From positions 1 to 64,000 of the forward strand of contig JAYMGJ010000294.1 of the NCBI GenBank assembly GCA_037178675.1: 64,000 nt of DNA, in the 5' to 3' direction. The translations under genes and the position numbers were made by a program. How positions within the stretch are numbered: the stretch's first letter is position 1; the number at the start of each line of letters is the position of its first letter. Shown here one piece after another: positions 19,801 through 30,519 of the stretch. Source of the stretch: Scleroderma bovista (taxonomy: Eukaryota; Basidiomycota; Agaricomycetes; Boletales; Sclerodermataceae). Under the pieces are notes generated by a model. That model had not been told where the DNA came from, ran no database searches, and saw only the letters and a program-made list of their open reading frames with translations.

Positions 19801-21270
19801 GCTGTATTGCTCTGCCTGATCTGACTGCCTAGGAGGTCTGACAACTCTGACTGCTCTGGAGTGGCCTGAAGTATTTTACTGGCCTGACTGCCTGAAGGGT
19901 CTGATCACTCTGACTGTTCTGACTGGTCTGGAGTGGCCTGAAATATCTGACTGGTCTGAAGTGGTCTGATAGTCTGACACTCTGGGGGGTCTAACCAGTC
20001 TGACTGGTCTGGGGTGGTCTGAAGTGTCTGACTGGCCTGACTGTCTGGGGGGTCTGACTGGTCTGATTTTTCTAACTGGTCTAGGGTAGTCTGAAGTGTC
20101 TGACTGGCCTGACTGTCTGGGGTGGTCTGACCACTCTGACTGCTCTGACTGCTCTGGATTGGCCTGAACTATCTGACTGGCCCAGCTGTCTGGTGGGTCT
20201 GACCACTCTGACCACTCTGACCACTCTGACCACTCTGACCACTCTGACCACTCTGACCACTCTGACCACTCTGACCACTCTGACCACTCTGACTGGTCTG
20301 ACACAGTCTGAAGTGTCTGACTGGCCTGACTGTCTGGGGAATCTGACTGGTCTGGAGTGGCCTGAAGTGTCTGACTGGCCTAACTGTCTGGAGGGTCTGA
20401 CCATGCTGACCACTCTGACCAGTCTGGAGTGGCCTGGATTCTCTGATAGTCTGACACTCTGGGGTGTCTGACTACTCTGACCACTGTGACTGGTGTGGAG
20501 TGTCTGAATGGTCTGACTGTCTGGTGGATCTGATCAATCTGACTGGTCTGACATGTTTGGCAGGGTCTTAAATGTCTGACTGACTTACTGTCTGGGGGGT
20601 CTGACTGCTTTGACTGCTCTGGGTGGTCTTAAGTGTCTGTCTGACTATCTAACTGTCTGGGGTGTCTGACTGGTCTTGGTTTTTGTCTGTCTTATCTGTC
20701 TTGGGGGTCTGACTGCCCTAACTGATCTGACAGGTCTTAAATGTCTGACTGACTTACTGTCTGAGGGGTCTGACTGCTCTGACTGCTCTGGGTAGTCTTA
20801 AGTGTCTGACTGACTGTCTGACTGAGGGGTCTGACTGGTCTGACTGGTCTGGGTGTCTGACTGTCTGACTGTCTGGGGGGTCTGACTGCTCTGACTGGTC
20901 TGGGTGTCTGTCTGTCTGTCTGTCTTGGGGGTCTGACTGCTCTGACTGATCTGACAGGTCTTAAATGTCTGAGTGACTTACCGTCTGAGGGGTCTGACTG
21001 CTCTGACTGCTCTGGGTGGTCTTAAGTGTCTGACTGACTTACTGTCTGAGGGGTCTGACTAGTCTGGGTGGTCTTAAGTGTCTGACTGACTGACTATCTG
21101 AGGGGTCTGGCTGCTCTGGGTAGTCTGGGTGGTCTTACATGTCTGGTTGACTTACTGTCTGGGGGGTCTCACTGGCCTGACTGGCCTGGAGTGGTCTTAA
21201 ATGACTGACTGACTTACTGTCTGGGGGGTCTGACTGGTCTGACTGGTCTGGAGTGGTCTTAAATGTCTGA
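19800..21270. repeat. CTGACTGG-type minisatellite, about 1.5 kb
   Basis: This is an array of degenerate 9-10 bp units built on TCTGACTGG and TCTGACCAC, with higher-order units that include GTCTGGGGGGTCTGACTGCT. A perfect core of about ten TGACCACTC 9-mers lies at roughly 20199-20291. Because the unit is 9 bp, the core leaves long frames on both strands (LTT repeats on plus, SEW repeats on minus) that are artefacts. The purine/pyrimidine bias is strong. Confidence 0.9.
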
Positions 21271-21683
21271 TTCCAGAACTCCCAGTCTGATGCCAGATGC
21301 TCCCAGACTGTTAAGTCATGTCAGACCATTTCAGACTTTTAAGGGACCTAAGTGCTGTCAGAGAAATTGTCACCTTGCTGATGTGCAACATGCATCAGCA
21401 TGTGTTAAACATGTGCCTTGCATGTGATAGTTCTGGCTATCCTGTGGAGCTGGTCATGTGATCTACCGGTAATCTGGTTGACACTACTCTGAATCACATG
21501 TAACTGTGATCTCTGGAAATCTTCAAAATTAGATAAGATAAGATATAATCATATGTTCTTGTCGACAGTGTAAGTATATTCATAGATAATCTCTGGTAAA
21601 CAAATATGATGGTGTATCAAGTTTATGTCATTTTGTCCAGTGTATCTAGGCATACCATCACCACCCCATTTTCCTGATGAGTC
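21271..21683. other. No recognised feature
   Basis: Non-repetitive sequence beyond the minisatellite edge. It contains AGATAAGATAAGATATA near 21532 but no convincing gene. Confidence 0.45.
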
Positions 21684-22257
21684 CTAGTAGCCAGTTAGAT
21701 ACCTTGCTAGTGGGGGACTCTGCCTAGATCTGGACACATGAGGGTGGATTTGCCACTGATAAGAGAAGCCATCCATCCCATAAATAGTGACTGTACAGTA
21801 TACAAGGTATGGCATGTGTCCCACCATCATAGCAGTGCCAAGGGCGCCATTCCTGACTCCCAAAATATTAACACAAACACAAAGGTAACATGGCATTGAT
21901 TTCACAAGAAATGCTTGTCACAACCACCAATATAATATATAGCAGAAAACAGGACAAGATCATGCAAATAAACTCCAGCTCTTTTCACACCTCCATTGCA
22001 TTGTCATCAGTGAGGTCCGACCACTCCAGAGAACTAGCACAAGTTGCCACAGTCATGGCTTTCTTGGATGGAGATACAGATTCCAGATCATTGCTCGACT
22101 TGCACTTTCCTTTGTCAATGAAACTTGGGTGCACATAGTCAGAATATGGCAAGACTTTCATCTTCTTTAAATCAAGCTGATAAATTTGTAACCCAGTTGT
22201 GTCTCGACTCCTGGGGGGAGCATTTGGACATGGCCTGATCACCCAGCTGGAAAGCAT
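21684..22257 (-). CDS. Possible exons of an unknown minus-strand gene
   Basis: Two open pieces on the minus strand look protein-like: 22257-21985 (VIRPCPNAPPRSRDTTG, YQLDLKKMKVLPYSDY) and 21905-21684 (GALGTAMMVGHMPYLVY, YGMDGFSYQWQIHPHV). They may be exons of one gene with an intron between, or remnants of a transposon-linked gene. No family is recognised. The piece abuts the truncated chromovirus fragment at 22327. Confidence 0.3.
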
Positions 22258-22345
22258 ATTAGTTATTGGCAGAAAAAGAAAAGATATAGATACAGTTTAG
22301 GGACAACTTCGAGTTTGACAATGGTTCTTGGCACAACGAACGCAC

Positions 22346-22396
22346 CTGCCAGGAGGTTAATAAAAAATCATAAGAAAGGATAAAACAATTACTTAC
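22346..22396 (-). other. Conserved 51-bp intron in G2 antisense gene fragment
   Basis: On the minus strand it starts GTAAGTAATT and ends CTCCTGGCAG, the same boundaries as the 50-bp intron at 40180-40229 of the intact element. Retention at the same codon in two copies supports real splicing. Confidence 0.65.
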
Positions 22397-22863
22397 TGGG
22401 CTTCCTCACTCCGGTCTCCACTCGGACCCACCTCTGGCTCTTCCCTTGCTCTTTTCTTTGACGCCTCCTGCGCCAGTGCCCTCTGCCTCGCAGTGACCTC
22501 TGCAGCCCTCCGCTGCACCTCCACCCTGTCCTTCTCCACCTGCTCGCGCGCCTGGCGCTCCGCCTCCTCTCTGGCTTTCCACTACACCTCCACCTTGGCA
22601 TGCTCTGCCTCCTCACGAGCTTTTGCCTCCGCCTCTTCACGTGCTCGTCATTCTGCCTCTTCCCTGTGTTGTTTCTCCTCTCACCTGACCTGCTTGCGTC
22701 GATGCCTTTCCTTCATTTTGGCATTGAGGACGGACACCTCATCTTCGCTACTGGACTGAAGCTGCAGTGTTGTTGCCTTGGTCCAGTCCTTGGACTCGAC
22801 CACAGAGGGAACAGTGGGGGTGGTGGACTTAGCAATGTTCAACATGTTGGAATCAATGACAGA
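22397..22863 (-). pseudogene. G2 antisense gene, exon 1 copy (coiled coil)
   Basis: The minus-strand frame matches the plus-strand exon at 39731-40179: TPTVPS..VESKDWTKA, then SSEDEVSVLNAKMKER, then a long Glu/Arg/Ala coiled coil ending RAREEPE. Three in-frame stops interrupt it. Comparison shows that at the intact element's first TGA this copy still has CGA, and the reverse holds for other stops, so the ancestor was open. After exon 1 only about 20 bp of exon 2 (CVRCAK) remain. Confidence 0.7.
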
Positions 22864-23010
22864 AAACTAGGGGTAAAAGCAAAGCCAGTCTGATCTTTAT
22901 AGATCCAAAATTCATACTCAGACAAACACTCTGGACTCTGCATTGTTTCTAGGCGACCACACAACAGCCTCATTGGGGCCTCATGGGTTCAGCCCCTAAA
23001 AGGGGGATAC

Positions 23011-23665
23011 TGTTACGACCATGTCCAACTCCAGGTCTTATCTGGTCACTCTGGTCGCATCGCAGCTCTCTAACCCAACTCCAGTCACTCATCACTTGCT
23101 CCGGTCATGGACACGCAGATAACCTTCTGTTAAGTACGACCCTTGGTCTATACCCCATTCACTCTTACTACACTTCGCCATCTGCCCTGCCTTGACGTGA
23201 GTTCTCTGTGAACTCGATATATCCTAGACCTTGTAGTATTTTCACTGGACCTGACTTTATTTTCACCAGACCTGACCTAGTGCTAACTCCGGTCATTCCT
23301 TGTCCGCCATTAGGATGTTTACTTGTCACCGTAAATACTTGACCCTAGTTCTTACTTAGTATAAGTACTCTGTAGTTTATTCGGTATACCTCAGTCTGAA
23401 ATCAACTTAGTCACTACTCCAGTCTCTACCTGTCTCTGTCTCTGTCTCTGTCTCTGTCCCTGTCTCCATCACCTTGACCAGAACCTACACAAGGGATCAA
23501 TGCACGTCGTCCTTGTCATTGAATCCAAGCAGTCACCAACTCCGGCCGGACTAATCCCTTGTCCAGCCCTCTGCCCTCCTCCTTCATCCACCTTCGTCCG
23601 GACTTGACCGGACCCCCTACCGGAGTAGACCCGGACCCCCTACTGGAGTAGACCCAGACTTGACA
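23011..23665 (+). repeat. LTR of family G2 (655 bp)
   Basis: It starts TGTTACGACC and ends CTTGACA. It aligns in reverse with the LTRs at 38929-39565 and 46219-46834. It contains a (TGTCTC)n run near 23427-23465 whose length differs between copies. Confidence 0.9.
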
Positions 23666-24377
23666 CAGAGGTGAAATGCAGGGTCATTCCAAGGGCTTTT
23701 CCAAGTGAGCAGAAGAAGTGAGAGACGAACTCCAAACCTCTGTCAGAGGTGACATGGGTGGGTACTCCATGTTTGGAAAACACATGCACAATGAAGAGCT
23801 TGGCAAGCTCAGGGGAGGTGATGGTGTCATAGGTCGGAATGAATATTCCTTGCTTTGAGAGGTGGTCCACGATGACTAGGATGGAGGTAAATCCATCGGA
23901 AGATGGTAGTTGCTCGATGAAGTCCATGGATATGGAATGCCATGGGCAAGCGGGAATCGGAAGTTGTTTTAGTAGGCTGTAAGGTCTGTGCCTAGGGACC
24001 TTAGCATGTCCACAGGATGTGCAGGAACTTACATAGTCTTTTACAAAGGTGCGGACACCTGGCCAGGTATATTCCTGGCGGACTAGTTCCAATGTGCGGT
24101 TCTGGCTGAAGTGGCTTGAGAGTGGATGGTCATGCTTGTAGTGGAGGACTCTGAGGTGGAGATCATTGGTATCTGGCATGTAGATCCTATCATCGAGGTG
24201 AAGTAGGCCAGCAAAGTCCATTGACCACTGAGAATCGGATGAGTCAGACTTGTGGCTGAGTGCAATGGGCTCGGAAGGGAGGGCTGTGAGAATGTCTTTG
24301 TGGAGTTGTTCTACGTTGACAAGGATGGCAGCGCAGATTGCTGGAGTGAGTAGGATGGTTGCCCTAAGGGAGGACAC
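23666..24377 (-). pseudogene. Chromovirus G1 integrase, truncated
   Basis: It has the HHCC zinc module (HDHPLSSHFSQNRTLELV then CTSCGHAK) and the first two catalytic Asp residues in the core (SMDFIEQLP and TSDRGLEF). It breaks off before the third catalytic Glu because the G2 LTR abuts it, so the GPY/F and chromodomain parts are absent. A TGA lies between this piece and the RNase H region. Confidence 0.85.
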
Positions 24378-24397
24378 AAGTTGTTCTTGGACATGGG

Positions 24398-25036
24398 TCA
24401 GAGGTTGTGTGGGTTGACCCGAGCATAGTCCCTATCCCCCTCTTTTGAATAGACGTCCCAGCGTCTAGTGAGGGCATCGGGTTTAGCTCCAAGGTGTCCA
24501 GGGCAGAAGCGGATGGCGAGGTTGAACTGGGAGAGGTACTCCGACCAGCAGGCTTGATGGCGAGTCAAGACCTTGGAGCTGGAGAAATACTCCAAATTCT
24601 TGTGGTCAGTGACCATGTCAACCAGGGTGGCAGAGCCCTCAAGGTAATGTTGCCAGTGCTTAAAGGCCTCGAAGATGGCCAAAAGCTCCTTGTCATGAGT
24701 GTCATAATTCAGCTCTGGAGCAGACAGAGTGTGCGAATAGTATGCGACAGGGCGGAGGACCTCATCAGAGCCAGTGATGGAAAGGATTTCAGCAATGGCA
24801 TAGTCCAAAGCATCAGTCTCCACAGTCAGTGGAGCATCAGGGACCCAATGAGTAAGGATAGGAGCAGAGGTGAAGGCCTTCTTCAGGAGGTCAAAAGCAG
24901 AGCGACAATCCTCACCAAAATTCCAAGGAATGTTTTTGCGGGTAAGCTGTGTAAGAGGTACAACAATGTCGGAGTAGTTGAAAATGAAACGATGGTAGAA
25001 ATTTGCAAAACCGAGGAAAGACTGGATGTTCTTCAC
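24398..25036 (-). pseudogene. Chromovirus G1 RNase H region
   Basis: It begins with the end of the RT thumb (IQSFLGFANFYHRFI). RNase H follows with APLTVETDALDYAI, the YDTHDKELLAI motif and TDHKNLEYF. It continues to the tether (GAKPDALTR) before integrase. This is one of the better kept blocks, 212 residues without a stop. Confidence 0.85.
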
Positions 25037-25714
25037 CTTGCAGGGTTCTGGCCAGTCAGAGACATGGAGAGGCCATCGGGGGAGAGGCAGAAGCCAAGGT
25101 ATTCGGTAGAGGTGGTATGGAATTCACACTTCGCTGGTTTAGCAAAGAGGTTATGCTTGCGGAGACATCGGAGGACTTCGTGGACATGCGTTTGATGGGA
25201 TTTGATGTCATTGGAGTAGATAAGGATGTTGTCTAGGTAGATGACAACACAGACATTGAGCATGTCAGAGAGGATGCTGTTAACAAATCACTGGAAAGCT
25301 GTGGGAGCATTGGTCAGGCCGAAAGGCATGACATTCCACTTGAAGGAGCCATACTGCATGTGAAACACAGTCTTCCATTCATCTCCTTCAGTGATGCAGA
25401 CCAAGTGGTACACATGGCAGAGGTCAATCTTGGAGTAGATCTTTGCCTTGCTAGGAGAATTGAGGAGGTTGGAGATGAGAGGGAGTGGATAATGGTCTTT
25501 CTTTAATATTTTGTTCAGTCCTCAGTAATCAACGCAAAGACGGAGTGATCCATCCTTTTGTGGACAGGACAGGAGCTCCATGAGTGGAGGTCAACTGTCA
25601 GATGAAGCCGTAGGAGAGGTGCTTGTCAATGAAGGTGTGGGGCACCCCTAATTCAGTCTGTGAAAGGGAGTACACAGTACCCAGCAGAGGGCTTGCACCC
25701 TCCTCCAAATCAAT
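25033..25714 (-). pseudogene. Chromovirus G1 reverse transcriptase, heavily degraded
   Basis: Between the protease and the RNase H the polymerase can be followed in pieces on all three minus frames. Only 25263-25033 is a clean stretch. Its active site reads YLDN instead of YLDD, followed by the normal SHQTHVHEVLRCLR and CEFHTTSTEYLGF segments. The enzyme cannot work. Confidence 0.75.
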
Positions 25715-26470
25715 TCAGAGGTCATACTTGCAGTGCGGAGCAAGTGTAGTAGCTTTTGCTTTGCTGAAGATGTCAGCGAAGTCATGGTAGACTTCTGGCA
25801 CAGCGGAGGGATTGGAAGAATCAACAGGAGTGGCAGCGGAGGCAGAGCAGAGCTTTGTGTCCTCTGGGCGGATGTACAGCATGAAGTTGGTAGATCCCAC
25901 AAGTTTGCAAGCACACACAAATGCAGCAGCACCTATGAGCAAAACGTAGGGAGCAGTCAACTGAGGCAAGTTGGAGTCAGAGGGCAGAGATGAGTCCTCA
26001 GGTGGTGGAGCCGTGGAGGCAGACGCAGACGCAGACTCCACAGAAGGAGGTACTGGGGATGTGGGCATTTGTGGTGTGCCTTTACGGAATTCAATGTGAC
26101 CCAAAACCCAGTCAATCAATGGATTGTAGTGGGTGAGCCAGCTATGTCTGAGGACCAGCATGCAGGAGGAATCCAGCAGAGTTACATAGAACATTTTGGA
26201 GTTGACTTTGCCTGTGGAGAACTGAATGTCGAGTTTGATGGCTTTTGTAATGAAGGTGTTCGTAGAACCGTCTAGGAGGCGGAGTTCAAGCGGAGTGATT
26301 GCATAGGTTTCAAGAGAGTGTTTATTAACAAACTTGGTATCTATGAAACAATGGCTAGAGCCAGAATCAATGAGAGCAGAGACAGGAGGAGTAGCAATAG
26401 ACATAATAGAAACGGAAGGCATAAGGGAGTTGGGATCAGAGAGAGCAGACATGTTGAGGTGTAACTCCAT
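25715..26470 (-). pseudogene. Chromovirus G1 aspartic protease and RT N-terminus
   Basis: The protease motif SALIDSGSSHCFID is followed by a retropepsin-like fold and a VLRHSWLTHYNP segment (normally LGHNWL). A Ser/Pro-rich linker comes next, then the FADIFSKAKA segment that opens the reverse transcriptase. The frame ends near 25715. Confidence 0.8.
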
Positions 26471-26529
26471 AGGTGCACAGTCAGAGTCAATGCAACCCCC
26501 AGATTGTGCGGAGTTCTGGGAGCTGCTGT

Positions 26530-27545
26530 CTAATTTTTTGACTCCACAGCAGTGGGAGTCATGGCCTTGGCAGTGCAGGCCTTGGCCTTAGAGCTCTTGG
26601 AGGTGAACTTGGGACAGTCCCTGGCCATATGGCCTGGCTGTCTGCAGAATATGCAGAGCTTGTCCTTGATGTGCCGCTGGTGCTCTTTCTCAGTCAACTT
26701 GCCATCTTTTCCAAGATGGGCAGGGGTTTTGGAGGAGGCGGGCTTGATGCTGGAGGAGCTCTTTGACTTGTCGGAGCTCTTGTTCTTGTTGTCCTTCTCC
26801 TTGCTTTTACCCTTAGAGTCTGACGAGGCAGAGGAGTTGCCTTTAGAGGCGGAGTTGGACATGGAGGAAGTGGATTTATTCTGGTGTGCAACTTCTGACT
26901 TGCACTCCCAGTACCTTGCATTGATGGTCTGCATGAGGGTGCAGTAACCATCGAGTGTGCAGGGTTTGCCTACATGGGAGATTTCGTCCTTGATGTGGTC
27001 AGGGAGACCACTATAGAAGATGTGGCAGAGAGCACCATTGCCATAGCTGCAGACTTGGCCTGCAAGGTGATTAAACTCAACCACATACTTATTTATTTTC
27101 TGCCAGTCTTTCATGGACAGGTTGTCCAATTGATGTTTGGCGTCTCCAATGGGGTCATGTGGGCCGAAGTTGGACTTCAGTTCGGAGACAAACTGTGCAT
27201 AGTTGTCCATCCATAGTGGGCAGGTGCAGGGATTGGTGGAGTTGAGTAGGTCTGGTTTGAACCACTCAAGGGCCATGCCCTTTAGGTAAGACTGTGTGAA
27301 GGTGACCCTTGCGTGGTCAGAGGCAAAAGCCTTGGGGTGATCCTGAATGTTCAGTTCACACTGAACAAGGAAAGCGCAGAGCTTGTGCAGATCAGTCCCA
27401 TTGAACGTCTCAGGTTCACAGACTTTGGTGTGACCAGAAGAGGAGTCACGGTCGGCAGATGCTGTAGTGACTTTGGTCAGCGCTTGGACCACCTGTGCAA
27501 ACAGGAGCAAGGGGTGCGGGGTTGGAGTTGAAGCAGAAGGGATAG
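26530..27545 (-). pseudogene. Chromovirus G1 Gag, C-terminal part
   Basis: It contains the retrotransposon Gag core (ETFNGTDLHKLCAFLVQ, YLKGMALEWFKPDLL), a Ser/Lys-rich linker and the CCHC zinc knuckle CIFCRQPGHMARDC near the end. Gag packages element RNA. The N-terminal part lies at 28262-28607 beyond the CACTA-like insertion. In the uninterrupted gene the two would form one protein similar to the G2 Gag. Confidence 0.85.
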
Positions 27546-28261
27546 CACTGCAAGCATTTCTCAATGTTTCATGACAAAACATTGTAAAAAAATAGAAGAA
27601 AGAGATACTCTTTTATTTACAATTTTGTTTAACAAAAAGACAAATATCATACAGCATCATTTTTGTCATTTTTTGTGTCAAGAAATCATTTCTTATGTTA
27701 GGACTATAAAAAATTTAACCTTTTTCTTCTGCCTGTTCCTTGCAAAAAATTTTTAAAAAAAGACAATGTAACTTTTCTCATAGAAAACATTTTGGCATGT
27801 TTTAGCAGAAATAAGATACCATATTATTCTTCAAAACATGTTGAAAGAAAACAACAAATTTTTCTTCAAGAAACATGGTTGTTCCTGGATGCTGATTGGC
27901 TGGCTAGAGTGTTATTACCAAAAATATATAGCATGTTTGCTAAACATTTATTGTTATAGAATAGAATATCTTTTGATTCAAATTTTCACTCTAGAAAATT
28001 GCAAATGTTTGCTGTGAGAAAAGTTACATTGTCTTTTCTTTATTTGTTTTGCAAGGGACAGGCAGAAGAAAAAGGTTACATTTTTTATAGTCCTAACATA
28101 AGAAATGATCTCAAATCATGTCTTGACACAAAAAATGACAAAAATGATGCTGTATGATATTTGTCTTTTTTGTTAAACAAAATTGTAAATAAAAGAGTAT
28201 CTCTTTCTTCTATTTTTTTTTACAATGTTTGGTCATGAAACATTGAGAAATGCTTGCAGTG
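27546..28261. mobile_element. CACTA-like non-autonomous foldback element, copy 1 (716 bp)
   Basis: It begins CACTGCAAGCATTTCTC and ends with the inverse. Terminal inverted repeats run for about 250 bp, leaving a short middle. It is flanked by a 3-bp duplication TAG (27543-27545 and 28262-28264). A second copy lies at 35133-35853. CACTG ends with 3-bp duplications fit the CACTA/EnSpm superfamily. It is A/T-rich, has no transposase, and interrupts the G1 gag. Confidence 0.82.
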
Positions 28262-28607
28262 TAGGTGAGTCTGGTAGCGGGATATTTGGTGGGTTGGGGG
28301 ATGGCAGGTTACTACCTCTGCTGTCACTGCCATCGTCACCAGGGTAGCCATCACCATAGATGTCTAAGGTGTTGTCAAAACGACACATGGAGGAAACTCC
28401 AGACTCATTGGGACAGCGGGCAGCTGGGGTCGGAGTAGTGGGATCGGGGGTGGGCCACCCAGGCGGAGTGTTTCTGTTGGAGAAGGAGATGAATTCCCCT
28501 TCTTTGACTAAGTCATTTCTAGAGGTTGAGGGTGCATTGAGTGCCTCCTGGCACTCTTCAAGCACATGAGATTGAGCACAGGTAGTGATTATTGAGCAAC
28601 TAGTCAT
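28262..28607 (-). pseudogene. Chromovirus G1 Gag, N-terminal part
   Basis: An ATG at 28607 opens 46 bases after the 5' LTR and reads through an acidic, Pro/Ser-rich region (YGDGYPGDDGSDSRG). The frame runs into the CACTA-like element at 28261 and resumes beyond it at 27545. Length and composition match the variable N-terminus of G2 Gag. Confidence 0.7.
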
Positions 28608-28652
28608 GGCTGGGAGTTATTAGCAGGTGTGCAAGAGTGAGTTCAAATATAC

Positions 28653-29268
28653 TGTCAGAACCAGTTCTTCCGATGAAATCTGACATGAGCGGAGATAAGT
28701 CCGAAGGGTTGTTGACGACAGGCGGAGGTGGTGCTGAGGTGTTGAGGACTTGGCTTCAGCGTATATGCTGCATCCTTGTGATACCTGCATCCTCGTATTT
28801 TGGAGGACAAAGGGACAGAGAGATGGAGGTCTGACGAAGGTTGGAGTTGCCAGAAGGCAGAGGTGACAGAGGTGAGTTCGTGGGAAGTATTCAAGATGAT
28901 ATTCGAACTGAGGGACAATCCCCTCAGCGTGCAGAGTACTTATACTTTACATCAGATATGTACAGTAACCAAGAAGCGGAGAGAGACATAGCAGAGATGT
29001 AGCTAAGAGTCTGCGGATGACAAACAGATGAGTAACATACACGGAACGGAGATCAGTGATAAGTGCAATGAATCAAAAGGTTAACAGAACACAGCTATGA
29101 GTAACCAGATCTAATCTAAAATGGGAACAAAGGAAACAGGGACAGAAACAGAATATTGTCAGAGCAGAGATGGATACATAGTGTCAGAGGTGTTCAATCA
29201 CAATCGGACTTGAGTCTACAACAGACTAGAGGTATTGTGGAGTCTGGCGGTGTCACGTGGTCGTGACA
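28653..29268 (-). repeat. 5' LTR, chromovirus G1 (616 bp)
   Basis: Plus-strand ends are TGTCA and TGACA. It is related to the 622-bp solo LTR at 15818-16439. The leader immediately inside begins GTATATTTGAACTC, similar to GTATTTCAGACTC in G2, and neither starts with the TGG of a tRNA-3'-end primer site. Confidence 0.85.
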
Positions 29269-30519
29269 GTGTGGCATTGTGCCAGCATTGGGGAGTTGGT
29301 TGCATGACAAAGGGATTGGAGGTGCAGAATGCAATTAATATCAATTGGTGGCGCTGCCAGACAGCGTTGATGGTGATGGGTTCATCACAGTACCAAGACG
29401 ACCCGGGCCTATGAATGGACTCCAGGGACTGTTTCTGGGATACTGTGCATTCTTGTACTACAGGCCCTGCATGGCATGGACTTCCATGAGATGCACTGAT
29501 GTCTCGGGTGTGTGCCACGTGTTCAGAGCAGACATCAGCTGGATTATCACTATTCACAGATCTTACATTACATTCACTTTGAGTCTCAAATCGACCATGG
29601 GAAACACCAGGTAACCATTCATGTACTAGTAATGCCAAGTATGTATCCTCATATGCCTAGGTGGAAGCTTCAAACCATTGGGTTAATGCTGATCGATGAT
29701 CATGCCGATGTCATACTACTAGGCTACTAATCAGGGTCCTATTACCAACTTGAGGTCTGTGTGGTGACTCGTCAACTGCTTGTGGTCCCTGTCCAATCCA
29801 GGACTGGTATTTTCGTGCACTGACATCATGAACCAGTAGCAATGTCCTCATTGATATCCTGTGCTTGCAGACGCTCTTTTACAACCTCTGCAGCCTTAAA
29901 AAACCATTCAAAGGGCTATGACAAGAACAAGAAACACCTCATGGACGTATTGACTTGGGCACAAGAGTTGTACAACACCAAGAAATGACGTCTCAGCCCT
30001 GACCATAGGCTGAGTACCCACCATGGCGAGGACTTGTACTCTGAGTTACAGGACAAAGACACCACAAGTATTGCAGAAAGTATTGAATTTCAGGTATGGA
30101 CTTTCAAGCCCAATGACAAGCTGATTGACCAGCTCTACTGACAGCATCAGCAAACCAGCCCTTCTGATTAGCCGAGCTGACAGCACTTGACAGCACTTAG
30201 CTGACCACCCAGCCTGTCTGACTCTGTGCCACATCAAGAAACTGGATTGGCCATAACCGAGGATATATCCTCAGTTCCAAACCCATAAATGGGCTAGCAC
30301 TCGCTTAGAGGTGACACCGGCCAATGAGAGGGCTCACTCAATTTACAAACCTGTCAGAAACTGAATTGAAGTAGATGGTGTAATTCGTCGACTGTGCAGA
30401 TGCAGTCTGTCGGACTCTGTGCCAGTCTGGTTGTCACTCAATTCGAATATTCAGTAGAGAAAAAAAAATGTATTAGGACTAAAACTATGGAGTAGATAAC
30501 TAAATAATATATTTATATG
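29269..30519. other. No recognised gene
   Basis: Decayed sequence with scattered protein-like pieces, such as a plus-strand stretch near 29950-30090 reading AQELYNTKK and YSELQDKDTTSIAESI. A small repeat of ACAGCACTTGACAGCACTTAG lies near 30180. Nothing can be assigned to a family. Confidence 0.45.

Larger units (their letters stand above)
22327..23665 (+). mobile_element. 3' end fragment of chromovirus family G2
   Basis: It contains the start of the G2 antisense gene (minus strand), the polypurine tract (AAAAGGGGGATAC, 22998-23010) and a complete LTR (23011-23665). The order and orientation match the intact G2 element at 38929-46834. Similarity stops near 22327 inside the second exon of the antisense gene, so the rest of the element is missing. 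It abuts the truncated integrase of G1 at 23666, so it probably landed in that gene before the left side was deleted. Confidence 0.8.
23666..29268 (-). mobile_element. Ty3/gypsy chromovirus G1, truncated at its 3' end
   Basis: Read on the minus strand it has a 5' LTR (28653-29268), gag, protease, reverse transcriptase, RNase H and integrase, which is the Ty3/gypsy order. The integrase stops abruptly at 23666, where the G2 LTR fragment begins, and no 3' LTR is present. Gag is split by the CACTA-like element at 27546-28261. The coding region carries many frameshifts. Confidence 0.9.

Noticed and set aside
20199..20291. Possible CRISPR-like array
   Set aside because: Units are contiguous 9-mers without spacers, in a eukaryotic genome.
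19876..20471. Long open frames with SEW or LTT repeats on both strands in the minisatellite
   Set aside because: A 9-bp unit without stops keeps frames open automatically, and there is no start context or domain.
22389..22759. Arg-rich minus frame and Ser/Cys-rich plus frame
   Set aside because: Both are out-of-frame readings of the antisense-gene coiled-coil exon.
27571..28200. Small frames in the foldback element
   Set aside because: They are A/T-rich and unlike any transposase, and their symmetry comes from the inverted repeats.
28262..28610. Plus-strand frame across G1 gag N-terminus
   Set aside because: It is opposite to gag with no domain.
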